The notes under the pieces were generated by a model, which was not told the DNA's origin, did not search any database, and was given only the letters and a program-made list of their open reading frames with translations. Below are positions 51,073 to 59,774 of a stretch of DNA of 64,000 nucleotides, piece by piece. Numbering within the stretch: position 1 is the stretch's first letter; each line of letters opens with the position of its first letter. The position numbers and the translations under genes are program-made. This DNA comes from DASQPA01 sp963757335 (lineage in GTDB: Bacteria; Acidobacteriota; Thermoanaerobaculia; Multivoradales; UBA5704): the NCBI GenBank assembly GCA_963757335.1, contig CAVWRJ010000008.1:992001-1056000 (forward strand), written 5' to 3'.

Positions 51073-53136
51073 ATGAAGCTGCGCACCCAGCTGGTCCTCG
51101 CCTTTCTCCTCCTCTCCGTCGTCCCCTTGGCGGGGCTGGTCTCCTACTCCTACGTCTCTTCGCTCCGCGCCTTCCGCCGCGCGGTATGGGCGGAGTCGCA
51201 GTCGCTGGCGGTAGAGATGGAGCAGCGGCTGGGGGCGGCCCGGCTGCGCCTCAAGCGCCGGCTCGACCTGGCCGCGGGGCTCCCCGGAAAGTCCGGCGGT
51301 TCGAGCGCCGCGAGCGAGGAGATCGTCCGCGAGATCGCCGGACGGGTCGACGAGTCGCTCGAACCGTACGTCGAGTCGCTGGAGTTCACCCCGGAGTTTC
51401 CGGCGCAAGGCGCGCCTCCCGCGCTACCAGCGCCCCAGGCTCCCCAGGCTCCCCAGGCTCCCAACACTCCCAATTCTCCCAATCCTCCAAAGCCCGCGGC
51501 CTCCGGCCGGGTACCCCTCCTCGTCTACCTTCCGCCCCGGCCGCCCGCGCCGCCCGCCTCGCCGGCCCTGCCGGGGGGCGCCTCTGCCGCCGCCTTCCAG
51601 GCGGAGATCGAGCGGGGCCATGAAACGGCCCAGCAGGCGATGCGCGGCGCCCTGGCCGAGCGGCGGGTCGAGCTCCAGAAGGTCATCGCGCGGCCCGACC
51701 TGCCTCCCGAGGCGCGCCGGGCGCTGGCGTCGGAGCAGAAGCGGACCGAGCTGCTCCTCGGGGAGGGCCTCGGCTGCACGGTGCGGCGGGACCACCAGGT
51801 GATCGGGCAGCTGCGCCCGCAGATCCGCGCCCAGGCCGTCCTGGGCGGCGTGCTCGCCGGAGTCCGGCGCGAGCAGGGCGAGATCCCCTTCGCCATCGAC
51901 GCCCAGCGCCACCTCTACACCCTCACCCCGGCGGAGAAGGCCCGGCTGGAGGAGCTGCGGCTGACCGATCCGCCCTCCGACCGCTCGGCCGCCACCCGTG
52001 GCGACTGGGTGGTCGTCACCCGGCAGGACCCGGAGACCGGCCTGCGCTTCGGCATCGCCCGGCCGGTCCGCGAGTCGATGGAGGAGATCGGCCGCACCGC
52101 GGCGCGCAATCTCACCTGGGGGCTGGGCCTCGTGGGGCTCGCCTGCGCCGGCATCTTCCCCCTTGCCGGGCGGATGACCCGGAACCTCTCGGCCCTGACC
52201 GGGAGCGCCGAACGGCTCGCCCAGGGTGACCTCGAATCGCGGGTTCCGGTCTCCTCGCGCGACGAGTTCGGCCGCCTGGCCACCGCCTTCAACCAGATGG
52301 CCGCCGATCTGGCCGCGCAGCAGCGGCGCCTGCTGGAAGAGGCCCGGCTTCGCGAGGAGCAGGAGGTCGAGCGCCGGCTGCTCGCCGCCGAGCATGCGAG
52401 GAAGAGCGCCGAGCTCGAGCAGGCGCGCGCCTTCCAGCTCTCGCTCCTCCCCCGCGAGCTGCCAAGGCGGCCCGACCTCTCGCTCGCCGTCCTCACCCGT
52501 ACGGCGACCGAGGTGGGGGGGGACTACTACGACTTCCTGGAGAGGGAGGACGGCGCCCTCACGATGGCGATCGGCGACGCCACCGGCCACGGCGCGGCGG
52601 CGGGGACCCTGGTGACGGCAGTCAAGGGGCTGTTCATGGCCCGCGGCGGCGCCGTTTCCCCCTCTCGCTTCCTCGCCGAGACCAACGAGGTGATCCGGCG
52701 GATGAACCTCGGGCGGATGGCGATGGCCCTGGCGCTCGTCGAGCTCCGCGGCCGTCGGCTGCGCTTCTCCGCCGCCGGGATGCCGCCCCTCCTCGTGGCG
52801 CGGGCGGACGGGAAGGTCCTGGAGGTGGCGGTCGACGGCACCCCGCTCGGTGCTCTCTCCGGCTGCACCTACGGCGAGCGGGAGATCGAAGTCGCCCCGG
52901 GAGATACCCTGCTCCTCGCGACCGACGGCTTCCCCGAGCTCCTCGACCCCGAGGGCGAGCCGCTCGGCTACCCCCGGCTCCAGGCCCTCTTCGCCACCGC
53001 GGCCGGCAGGGACCAGGGCCCCGAGGGCATCCTCGCCGACCTCACCGCGGCGGGCGAGGCCTGGCGCGGCTCGCGCCCCCAGGGGGACGACGTCACTTTC
53101 GTCGTGGTAAAGGTTCGCGAGGCGGCGGGCGGGTAG
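51073..53136 (+). CDS. Membrane SpoIIE/PP2C-type serine phosphatase with HAMP domain
   Basis: 687 residues from ATG 51073. Membrane segment near the N-terminus (LVLAFLLLSVVPLAGLVSYSYV), an extracytoplasmic sensor region of about 330 residues, a second membrane segment (LTWGLGLVGLACAGIFPLAG), HAMP (LTGSAERLAQGDLESRVPVSSRDEFGRLATAFNQM), a coiled coil and a C-terminal SpoIIE domain (EVGGDYYDFLE, MAIGDATGHGAAAGTL, LLLATDGFPELLDPEGE, GDDVTFVVVKV) with metal-binding Asp residues. Such RsbU/RsbP-type phosphatases control anti-sigma-factor antagonists; no partner is encoded nearby. The sensor carries a Pro/Ala/Gln/Asn 9-bp repeat insertion. Confidence 0.9.
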   Translation: MKLRTQLVLAFLLLSVVPLAGLVSYSYVSSLRAFRRAVWAESQSLAVEMEQRLGAARLRLKRRLDLAAGLPGKSGGSSAASEEIVREIAGRVDESLEPYVESLEFTPEFPAQGAPPALPAPQAPQAPQAPNTPNSPNPPKPAASGRVPLLVYLPPRPPAPPASPALPGGASAAAFQAEIERGHETAQQAMRGALAERRVELQKVIARPDLPPEARRALASEQKRTELLLGEGLGCTVRRDHQVIGQLRPQIRAQAVLGGVLAGVRREQGEIPFAIDAQRHLYTLTPAEKARLEELRLTDPPSDRSAATRGDWVVVTRQDPETGLRFGIARPVRESMEEIGRTAARNLTWGLGLVGLACAGIFPLAGRMTRNLSALTGSAERLAQGDLESRVPVSSRDEFGRLATAFNQMAADLAAQQRRLLEEARLREEQEVERRLLAAEHARKSAELEQARAFQLSLLPRELPRRPDLSLAVLTRTATEVGGDYYDFLEREDGALTMAIGDATGHGAAAGTLVTAVKGLFMARGGAVSPSRFLAETNEVIRRMNLGRMAMALALVELRGRRLRFSAAGMPPLLVARADGKVLEVAVDGTPLGALSGCTYGEREIEVAPGDTLLLATDGFPELLDPEGEPLGYPRLQALFATAAGRDQGPEGILADLTAAGEAWRGSRPQGDDVTFVVVKVREAAGG
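51435..51488 (+). repeat. Six 9-bp tandem repeats inside the SpoIIE phosphatase gene
   Basis: CCAGGCTCC three times, then CAACACTCC, CAATTCTCC, CAATCCTCC, coding for a Pro-Gln-Ala then Pro-Asn-Thr/Ser/Pro stretch in the sensor domain. Same period as the repeats in rnd and otsB but a different unit sequence. Confidence 0.85.
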
Positions 53137-53138
53137 GT

Positions 53139-53168
53139 CCGCTCGCCGGCCGGGCGGCCGGCGAGCGG
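53139..53168. terminator. Perfect 13-bp hairpin between convergent genes
   Basis: CCGCTCGCCGGCC (53139-53151) and GGCCGGCGAGCGG (53156-53168) pair around GGGC, immediately after the phosphatase stop and just before the stop of the minus-strand gene at 53181. Confidence 0.75.
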
Positions 53169-53180
53169 TGTAGAGCCTGT

Positions 53181-53927
53181 CTACTTCTTCTCTTCGTACG
53201 TGACCACTGCCTGGGTGCCGGTGTCCACGACCGAGAGGATGACCGCGGCGGTGCGCTTCTTATCGGCGCTGTTGCCCGAGATCGTGCCGCCGGAGGTCTT
53301 GTCGTTCGAGGACAACATGTTCTTCTCGACGGTCAGGCCGGCGTCCTTGAGCTTCGACTCGTAGTAGCTGGCGACCTGCTCGATCGAGTCCTTGGTGCTG
53401 ACGGAGAAGCCGCCGGTGCGCCCTTCATTCGTCGTCGAGGCCATGGATCCCTGGGCGGTGGCGCCGGGGTAGAGCGGCAGCCAGGAGGGCAGGTCCTTGG
53501 GAGCGCCGCCGCCGAAGGTCGCGGTCCCGCCCTTCTCGTCGGTGACCTTGAGGCCATCAGTTCCGGCCGAGCTGCCGTCGAACGTCGTCGTGCCCTTGTC
53601 GGTCGTCATCTTGAACTTGCCGTTCTTGATGTCGTCGAAGTTCATGGTGACCGTCTGATTCTGCTTCTTGTCGCGAACCGTGATCGTGCCGGCCTTGTCG
53701 TCCTCGCTGACCAGCTCCAGGTCCGGGTTGGCGCGGACGATGAGCTCGGCCGTCGCCTTTGCGGGGTTCTTGCTGAATTGATCGATCTTCTTCTTGGCGA
53801 AGTAGCCGACGACGCCGAAGACGATGAAAGCCAGGACGAGGAGGACGCCGCACCCGATGGCGATCCAGCCGAGCGGGCCCATGCCCTTTTTGGGCGGTTG
53901 TGGCGTTTGCGAATAGTTCACACTCAT
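53181..53927 (-). CDS. Hypothetical single-span membrane protein
   Basis: 248 residues. Pro/Gln-rich start (MSVNYSQTPQPPKKGMGP), one membrane segment (LGWIAIGCGVLLVLAFIVFGVVGYF, about 19-43), then an acidic, Thr/Lys/Gly-rich outer domain with simple sequence such as TTDKGTTTFDGSS. A central beta-rich part (GTITVRDKKQNQTVTMNFDDIKNGKF) is followed by a conserved-looking domain around LPSWLPLYPGATAQGSMAST...SVSTKDSIEQVASYYESKLKDAGLTV, a pattern seen in many exported proteins with a helix-strand module. ATG 53927 is preceded by AGGGGGT. Function unknown. Confidence 0.78.
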   Translation of the reverse strand: MSVNYSQTPQPPKKGMGPLGWIAIGCGVLLVLAFIVFGVVGYFAKKKIDQFSKNPAKATAELIVRANPDLELVSEDDKAGTITVRDKKQNQTVTMNFDDIKNGKFKMTTDKGTTTFDGSSAGTDGLKVTDEKGGTATFGGGAPKDLPSWLPLYPGATAQGSMASTTNEGRTGGFSVSTKDSIEQVASYYESKLKDAGLTVEKNMLSSNDKTSGGTISGNSADKKRTAAVILSVVDTGTQAVVTYEEKK

Positions 53928-53993
53928 GGAAGACCCCCTATTGACGAGGCAACCGTCGTTTCTCGATGCGCTTCTCCGGGCGGTGAAGATATC

Positions 53994-54671
53994 ATGGTGC
54001 CCATGCCCCCCTTCCGCCTCGCCGCCGGCGCCCTGGTCCTCGGCCTCCTCGCTGCCGGAAGGGTCGCGGCCCTGCCGTCGGCGTTCCTCCCGGCGGAGCT
54101 CGAAGTCTTCCCGACCGGCGTCGCCCCGGCCTCGGCGGAGACGATCGTCGCGCCGGGCGCCAAGCTCAGTGTTCGGCCGGGCGCGGGGGTGGGGGCCGGC
54201 CTGGTCTTCCTCGAACCCAACCATCTGGCGACCCGGGTTACCCTGGGTATCGCACGACTCCCCCTGCGGCTCGCGGGCGCCGGGGGCTCGGTCTCCGGCG
54301 GGCGGATCGACTTCGTCCCCCTGTCGATCGTCGAGCAGCTGCGCTTCCCCGCCCGCGGCCGGCTGCAACCCTACGTGGGGGCCGGTCTCACCCTCCCGTT
54401 CCTCCCCAGGGCCGACCTCTCCCCGGCATCGCGGCAGGCGGGGATCGCTACCCTCCGTCGCCCCGACCATCCGGCCCTGGTGGTGAATCTCGGGGCCGAC
54501 GTCGCCCTCTCCGAGAGCACGGCCTTGGTCGTCGATCTGCACTGGGTGCCCTTCGCCGAGACCCTCGTGGTCGTCCCCAGAGGGGAAGTCTTCAAGAGCC
54601 AGGAGCTGATGCTCGACGTCAATCCCCTGACCCTCTCGGTCGGGGTGGCCTGGCGACCGTTCCGGCCCTGA
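53994..54671 (+). CDS. OmpW-like outer membrane beta-barrel protein
   Basis: 225 residues. Signal peptide (LAAGALVLGLLAAGRVAA, cleavage after VAA). The mature protein alternates hydrophobic strands with turns (SVRPGAGVGAGLVFLEPNHLATRVTLGIARL, LQPYVGAGLTLPFL, LVVNLGADVALSESTALVVDLHWVPF) and ends in an aromatic strand (LSVGVAWRPF), as in OmpW-type eight-strand barrels. The PYVGAGL and ATRVTLG segments are typical. It may act as a small hydrophobic-solute channel. ATG 53994 or 54003 could both be the start. Confidence 0.75.
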   Translation: MVPMPPFRLAAGALVLGLLAAGRVAALPSAFLPAELEVFPTGVAPASAETIVAPGAKLSVRPGAGVGAGLVFLEPNHLATRVTLGIARLPLRLAGAGGSVSGGRIDFVPLSIVEQLRFPARGRLQPYVGAGLTLPFLPRADLSPASRQAGIATLRRPDHPALVVNLGADVALSESTALVVDLHWVPFAETLVVVPRGEVFKSQELMLDVNPLTLSVGVAWRPFRP

Positions 54672-54679
54672 GGGGATCG

Positions 54680-54719
54680 GCTCCGTTCGGTCGCAGGTCC
54701 TCGGAGCCCAACGGAGCCA
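54680..54719 (-). repeat. Intergenic palindromic repeat, core-deleted copy F
   Basis: GGCTCCGTT (54680-54688) and AACGGAGCC (54711-54719) are the outer arms of copy B. The inside keeps only GCAGG and TCCTCGG of the core, in inverted orientation. Lies between the OmpW-like gene and the phosphodiesterase gene. Confidence 0.6.
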
Positions 54720-54769
54720 CGGCTCTGACGTCCACCGCTGCCGGCCGGACCGGGATAGAGTCTCGGCCC

Positions 54770-56747
54770 ATGAGTCCCCGAGCCCGGCGTCTCTCTCCCG
54801 CTCTCCTCGCCTCCGGCGTCCTTTTCACTCTCCTCTCCTGCCAGGGCACGGCGCCGCCAGCCCCGGCCTCGCCGCGACCACCGGCTTCGCCCCCGGTCGC
54901 GGCAGCGGGGGCTCCGGCCGGCCGCGTCCTCCTCTTGAGCCTCGACGGGGCGGCGAGCGAGACCCTCCACCGCCTCTACAGCGAGGGGCAGCTCGACGGC
55001 GGCGGTTTCGTCCGCTTCTTCCGCGAGGGCCAGGTGGCGGAGTCGATCGTGCCGGTCAACCCGACCCTCACCTCGACCAACCACATCAGCCTGGCGACCG
55101 GCTACTCCGCGAGCGCCACGGGGATCGTGAGCAACCGCTTCCATCCCCCCGGAGCCCCCTGGGGAAGCGTGGTGAGCGGGTTCGATGCCCCGATCGGTAC
55201 CGACACCCTCTGGGAGGCGGCCCGGCGACAGGGGAAGCGGGTCGGCTGCGTCACCTGGCCCGGGGTGGACGGCAGGGACGACCGCCGGCGGGCCGACTGG
55301 GGCCTCCTCTACACCCAGCCCGAGCGGCCGTCGGCGCTGCTGACCCTCGGGCGCAAGGACTGGACGCCGGCGGAGATCCCGCGCGGCACCCCCTTCGCCA
55401 CCAGCTACGCCCCGGTCCTCACCGCCCGGGTCGACCTCCCCGGCAGCCAGCCCGGGGAGAACGAGGGGCTCGACCTCTTCGCCCTCGATACCGCCGACGA
55501 CGGCGCCGTCCGCTACGACCATCTGCTCGTGCGCCCCCGGCCGAAAACGCCGGAGATATCGGAAGCCCAGAGGGACCGGGGGAACGGAGGAGGAGACGCT
55601 CGCCGCCGGCCAGTGGCACCGGGTGCTCGCCCCGGGAGCGGCCGGCAAGCCGGAGGGGGCGCCCGGCGCCCTGTGGATGAAGGTGCTCGCCATCGATCCC
55701 GGCCTGGGGAGCGTCCGGCTCTACTTCGGCAACCTGACCCGCACCCGCGCCTACCCCGCGGGCTTCGCGACGACGCTCGCCGAGCGCGGCCTGGTCTGGC
55801 CCGGGGCGCCGGACGAGAAACGGCTGCAGGCCTCCTGGCAGGGGCAACCGGGGATCGACCTCGATACCTGGAGCGAGCAGACCGAGCGCTTCGCCGAGTT
55901 CTTCGGCGGCAGCCTGCGGGTGGCCGCCGCGCGGCAGGACTGGGACCTGCTCCTGGGCTACATCCCGGTGATCGACGAGGCCGGGCACACCCTCTCGCTC
56001 CTCGATCCGCGCCAGTCCGGCTTTTCGCCCGAGCGGAGCGCGGCCTTCGCCAAGGGGCGTCTGCGCGCCTGGCAGGCCGTCGACCGCGAGCTCGGCCGGC
56101 TGCTCTCCGAGGTCGACCTCGCGACGACCCGGGTGGTCGTCGTCAGCGACCACGGGATGGCGCCCGTCCACACCCAGCTCGATCCCAATCTGCTCCTCCT
56201 CGCCAAGGGGTACCTGGCGGCGGACGGGCAGGGGAAGATCCTCGCCGGGAAGAGCAGGGTCGTCGCGGTCTCTGACGGGGCCGTCTCCCACCTCTACCTC
56301 GGGCCTCGGGCCGGCTCCGACCCGGCGAAGCGGGAGAAGCTCTCAGGCACTCTGCGCGCCCTCTTCGACGGCTGGACGGTGGACGGCGTCCATCCGCTCG
56401 CCCGCGTCCTCAGCCGGAGCGAGGCGGGCGAGGTCGGCCTCGACCATCCCAACAGCGGCGACCTCCTCCTCTTCGCCCAGGAGGGCTACGCCTTCCAGGC
56501 GAGCGGCGACGTCCGCGAGCGCCGCGCCGCCGTCCCCGCGACCGTCTACGGCACGCACGGCTATCTCAACAGCAATCCCAACATGCACGGCATCTTCATG
56601 GTCGTGGGGCAGGGGGTGCTGCCGGGAACGAGCTCGGCCGTCGCCTCGACCGAGGTGGCGGGGAAGGTCGCGGGCTGGCTGGGGATCTTAAAGCCGCGTC
56701 CCCTGCCGGTGCCCCCAGGGGGACCGGCGCCGGCCCCGCCGCGGTAG
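54770..56747 (+). CDS. Type I phosphodiesterase/nucleotide pyrophosphatase-like lipoprotein, frameshifted
   Basis: About 658 residues if the frame is restored. Lipoprotein signal (LLASGVLFTLLSC). VLLLSLDGAASETLHRL with the metal-binding Asp, NPTLTSTNHISLATGYSASATGIVSNRF (nucleophile Thr, in TLTSTNH), GYIPVIDEAGHTLSLLD and VVVVSDHGMAPVHTQLD match the alkaline-phosphatase-superfamily phosphodiesterases. The N-terminal part reads in frame 2 and the rest from about 55580 in frame 3. An extra G in the run CCGGGGGAAC explains the shift (then EEETLAAGQWHRVLAPG). Two consecutive phosphoesterase genes lie here. It acts outside the cytoplasm on a phosphate ester. Confidence 0.8.
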
Positions 56748-56754
56748 GATCGCC

Positions 56755-56844
56755 GGTACTGGGTCGTTTGAACCTGCGGGCGGTCTCCTTCGGGCGCTTC
56801 GCGCAGCCAGTCGTCCGTCCTCGGATTCAAACTGACCCAGTACC
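56755..56844 (-). repeat. Intergenic palindromic repeat, copy D
   Basis: GGTACTGGGTC...TTTGAA at the left and TTCAAAC..GACCCAGTACC at the right, core inverted relative to copies A-C. The second stem (GTTTGAA/TTCAAAC) differs from copy B yet remains paired. The 8-bp sequence GGATCGCC occurs immediately on both sides (56747-56754 and 56845-56852). Lies between the two phosphoesterase genes. Confidence 0.9.
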
Positions 56845-56892
56845 GGATCGCCCTGCCGGCTTTCCCTGGAGATCGCCCCTGGAGACCGAACC

Positions 56893-59352
56893 ATGAAGAC
56901 CGCTCGCCCGCGCCGCCTTCTTCTCTCCCTCGTCACCCTCCTGGGGGCCCTCGTCCCGACCCTCGGCTGCCGCCCCGGCGCGCCGGCCCAGGGGCCGCAC
57001 GGCGGTGCTCCGGAAGCCCGGCCGCTCCCCACCGGCCTGCGGCTCGACCCGGCCGGGCGGTCCTTCGATGTCGGCAACATGCCGCTCGCCATCGCCGCCC
57101 TTCCCGGCGACCCGAACCGTGCCGTCGTTCTCCTCGCCGGCTGGCGGCAGCAGGGGCTCCAGTTGATCGACCTGGCGGCGGGCCGGGTGGTACAGACCGT
57201 CGATCAGCCCGCCGCCTTCCTCGGGCTCGCCTTCTCTCCCGACGGCCACACCCTCTACGCCTCGGGGGGCAACGAGGACGCCCTCTTCCGCTACCGCTTC
57301 CAGGACGGGGCCCTCACCCTTCTCGACCGCATCGAGCTCGCCGAGAAGACGGAGAAAGCCGAGAAGGAGCCGAAGAAGCCGAGCACCCGCTTCCCGGCCG
57401 GCCTCGCCCTGTCGCCCGACGGGACGACCCTCTACGTGGCCGAGAACTTGAGCGATACCCTGGCGGTCGTCGACCTGGCGAGCGGCCGGGTCGTCGAGCG
57501 GCATCCCACCGAGCGCTTCCCGTACGCGGTGGTGACCGCCCCGGACGGCACGGTCTACGCCTCGGCCTGGGGGGGCACGACGGTCTCCGTCTTCACGCCT
57601 GGCAACTCCGGTCGCCTCGCCGAGGCCGGCCGCATCCCGGTCGGCCGCCACCCCTCGGCGCTCCTCTTGAACGCCGCCGGCACCCGGCTCTTCGTCGCCT
57701 CGGCCTCGACCGACCGGGTGGCGGTGGTCGACACCGCGGCACGCAAGGTGAAGAAGGAGCTCCTCGATCCGCCCCCCGCCGGCCCGGCCGAAGGGTGCAC
57801 CCCCGATGCCCTCGCTCTCTCGCTCGACGGGTCGCGCCTCTACGTGGCCGAGGCGGACGCCAACGCCGTCGCCGTCTTCGACCTCGCCGCGGCCACGGCC
57901 GGCATCGAGTCGGCCCACGGCGACGACCGCCTGGCCGGGCGCCTCCCGGCCGGCTGGTATCCCACCGCTCTCCTGGCGAGCGGGAAGACCCTCGCGGTGG
58001 TCAACGGTAAGGGGAAGGGGACCGGCCCCAATCCGGACGGGGCGGTGCCCGGCGTCCACAAGGCGGTCGGGCACGCCTACACCCTGGGGCAGCTCGACGG
58101 CACCGTCACCGTCCTCCCCGAGGTCCCGCACGGGAACGCCCTCGCCGCCCTCACCCGGCGGGTGGTCCAGGCCGACCGCTGGGACCGGCCGCGCCAGCCC
58201 CGCAAATACCCGCCCTTCGAGCATGTCGTCTACATCCTCAAGGAGAACCGCACCTACGACCAGGTTCTGGGCGACCTCCCGGGGGCGGACGGCGATCCGG
58301 GCCTGACCCTCTTCCCGCGCCCGGTGTCGCCCAACCACCACGCGCTCGCCGAGCGCTTCGGCCTCTTCGACCGCTTCTTCGTCAACGCCGAGGTGAGCAC
58401 CCAGGGGCATTCCTGGTCGACCGCCTCCTACGTCACCGACTACGGCGAGAAGACCACCCCCTCCGGATACTCGGACCGCCGGCCGGAGATCGAGGAGGGG
58501 GAGACCGACGAGCCCGCCCAGGGGTACCTGTGGAATCTGGCTCTCGCCAAGGGGCTCTCCGTCCGCGACTACGGCGAGGCGACGACGCCGGTCCAAGCCG
58601 CGGACGGCCGGACCACCTGGAAGGCGATGCGGCCGGCCCTCGGCCCCTACGTCCACCCCGACTACCCCGGCTGGGACCTGGACATCCCCGACCAGCGCCG
58701 GGCCGACCTCTGGCTCGCCGACCTCGACGGCTTCGTGAAGAGTGGAAAGATGCCGGCCCTGGAGATCGTCTGGCTGCCCTCCGACCACACCTCGGGGGCG
58801 ACGCCGGGGAAGTTCACCCCGCGCTCCTCGATGGCCGACAACGACCTCGCCCTGGGGCGGATCGTCGAGGGGCTCAGCCGGTCGCCGTTCTTTAAAAACA
58901 CGGTCGTCTTCGTGCTCGAGGACGACGCCCAGAACGGTCCCGACCACGTCGACTCGCACCGCTCGGTCCTCCTCGTCCTCTCGCCCTACAACCGCCCTGG
59001 GGCGGTGCACCGCTTCGTCAACACGACCGACGTGACGGAGACGATCGAGGAGATCCTCGGCCTCCCGGCGCTCTCGCACTACGACCACTTCGGACGCTCG
59101 TTGGACGACGTCTTCACCACCCAACCCGACCTCACGCCCTACCGCGCGCTCCAACCCGGGGTGCCCTTGGGCGAGCGCAACCCCGCCAAGTCGGCGGGAG
59201 CGGCCGCCTCCCTGCGTCTCGACCTCTCAGCCCCCGACCGGGCCGACGAGGCGGCCTTCAACCGCATTCTCTGGACCGCTTTGCGCGGCGAGAAAGTGCC
59301 CTATCCGAAGGCCGGGAGGGTGTCGGTGCTGGAGCTGCAGCGGGGGAGGTGA
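56893..59352 (+). CDS. YncE-type beta-propeller fused to phosphoesterase
   Basis: 819 residues. Lipoprotein signal (LVTLLGALVPTLGC). Residues 60-420 are a seven-bladed YncE-like propeller with repeated PDGTTLYVAENLSDTLAVVDLASG-type blades. Residues about 435-760 are a phosphoesterase (phospholipase C/acid phosphatase-like alkaline-phosphatase superfamily): EHVVYILKENRTYDQVLG, VSPNHHALAERFGLFDRFF, NAEVSTQGHSWSTASY, VFVLEDDAQNGPDHVDSHRS. The fusion is known in several bacterial phyla. It likely acts outside the membrane on a phosphate ester or phospholipid. Preceded by the D palindrome. Confidence 0.9.
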   Translation: MKTARPRRLLLSLVTLLGALVPTLGCRPGAPAQGPHGGAPEARPLPTGLRLDPAGRSFDVGNMPLAIAALPGDPNRAVVLLAGWRQQGLQLIDLAAGRVVQTVDQPAAFLGLAFSPDGHTLYASGGNEDALFRYRFQDGALTLLDRIELAEKTEKAEKEPKKPSTRFPAGLALSPDGTTLYVAENLSDTLAVVDLASGRVVERHPTERFPYAVVTAPDGTVYASAWGGTTVSVFTPGNSGRLAEAGRIPVGRHPSALLLNAAGTRLFVASASTDRVAVVDTAARKVKKELLDPPPAGPAEGCTPDALALSLDGSRLYVAEADANAVAVFDLAAATAGIESAHGDDRLAGRLPAGWYPTALLASGKTLAVVNGKGKGTGPNPDGAVPGVHKAVGHAYTLGQLDGTVTVLPEVPHGNALAALTRRVVQADRWDRPRQPRKYPPFEHVVYILKENRTYDQVLGDLPGADGDPGLTLFPRPVSPNHHALAERFGLFDRFFVNAEVSTQGHSWSTASYVTDYGEKTTPSGYSDRRPEIEEGETDEPAQGYLWNLALAKGLSVRDYGEATTPVQAADGRTTWKAMRPALGPYVHPDYPGWDLDIPDQRRADLWLADLDGFVKSGKMPALEIVWLPSDHTSGATPGKFTPRSSMADNDLALGRIVEGLSRSPFFKNTVVFVLEDDAQNGPDHVDSHRSVLLVLSPYNRPGAVHRFVNTTDVTETIEEILGLPALSHYDHFGRSLDDVFTTQPDLTPYRALQPGVPLGERNPAKSAGAAASLRLDLSAPDRADEAAFNRILWTALRGEKVPYPKAGRVSVLELQRGR

Positions 59353-59356
59353 GCGG

Positions 59357-59773
59357 CTAGCGAGAGAGCGCCGCCGCGACGCGCTCTAGCACGGAGTCGA
59401 GCTCGCCCTCCGGATAGGGCACCGCCGCGCCGGAGCCCCAGACCGGGCCGGGCCAGGCGGGATCGGAGGCGAAGCGGGCGACGACGTGGACGTGGAGCTG
59501 GGGCACGACGTTGCCGAGGGCGCCGACGTTCACCTTGTCCGGCCGGAAGAGGCGTGCGAGCGCCTCGCTCGCCAGCGCGATCTCCTCGACGAGGACGGCG
59601 CGATCCGCCGGCCGCAGCTCGTGGATCTCCCGCACCGACTCTCTCTCCGGGACCAGGATCAACCAGGGGAAGCGACGGTCTTTCATCAGGAGGACGCGGC
59701 AGAGCGCCAGCCGGGTCACCGGGGCGGTGTCCCGGGCGAGCGTCTCATGAAGGGTGAAAGACAGCGCGTTCAC
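59357..59773 (-). CDS. HIT-family nucleotide hydrolase
   Basis: 138 residues. The motif PQLHVHVVARF is the QxHxHxx form of the histidine triad, and the tail WPGPVWGSGAAVPYPE is typical of the diadenosine-polyphosphate/adenylate-type HIT subgroup. VLLMKDRRFPWLILVPERESVREI is the N-terminal strand pair. It hydrolyses or transfers nucleotide monophosphates. The start lies one base after the stop of the ADOP gene on the same strand, suggesting a shared transcript. Confidence 0.9.
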   Translation of the reverse strand: MNALSFTLHETLARDTAPVTRLALCRVLLMKDRRFPWLILVPERESVREIHELRPADRAVLVEEIALASEALARLFRPDKVNVGALGNVVPQLHVHVVARFASDPAWPGPVWGSGAAVPYPEGELDSVLERVAAALSR

Positions 59774-59774
59774 T

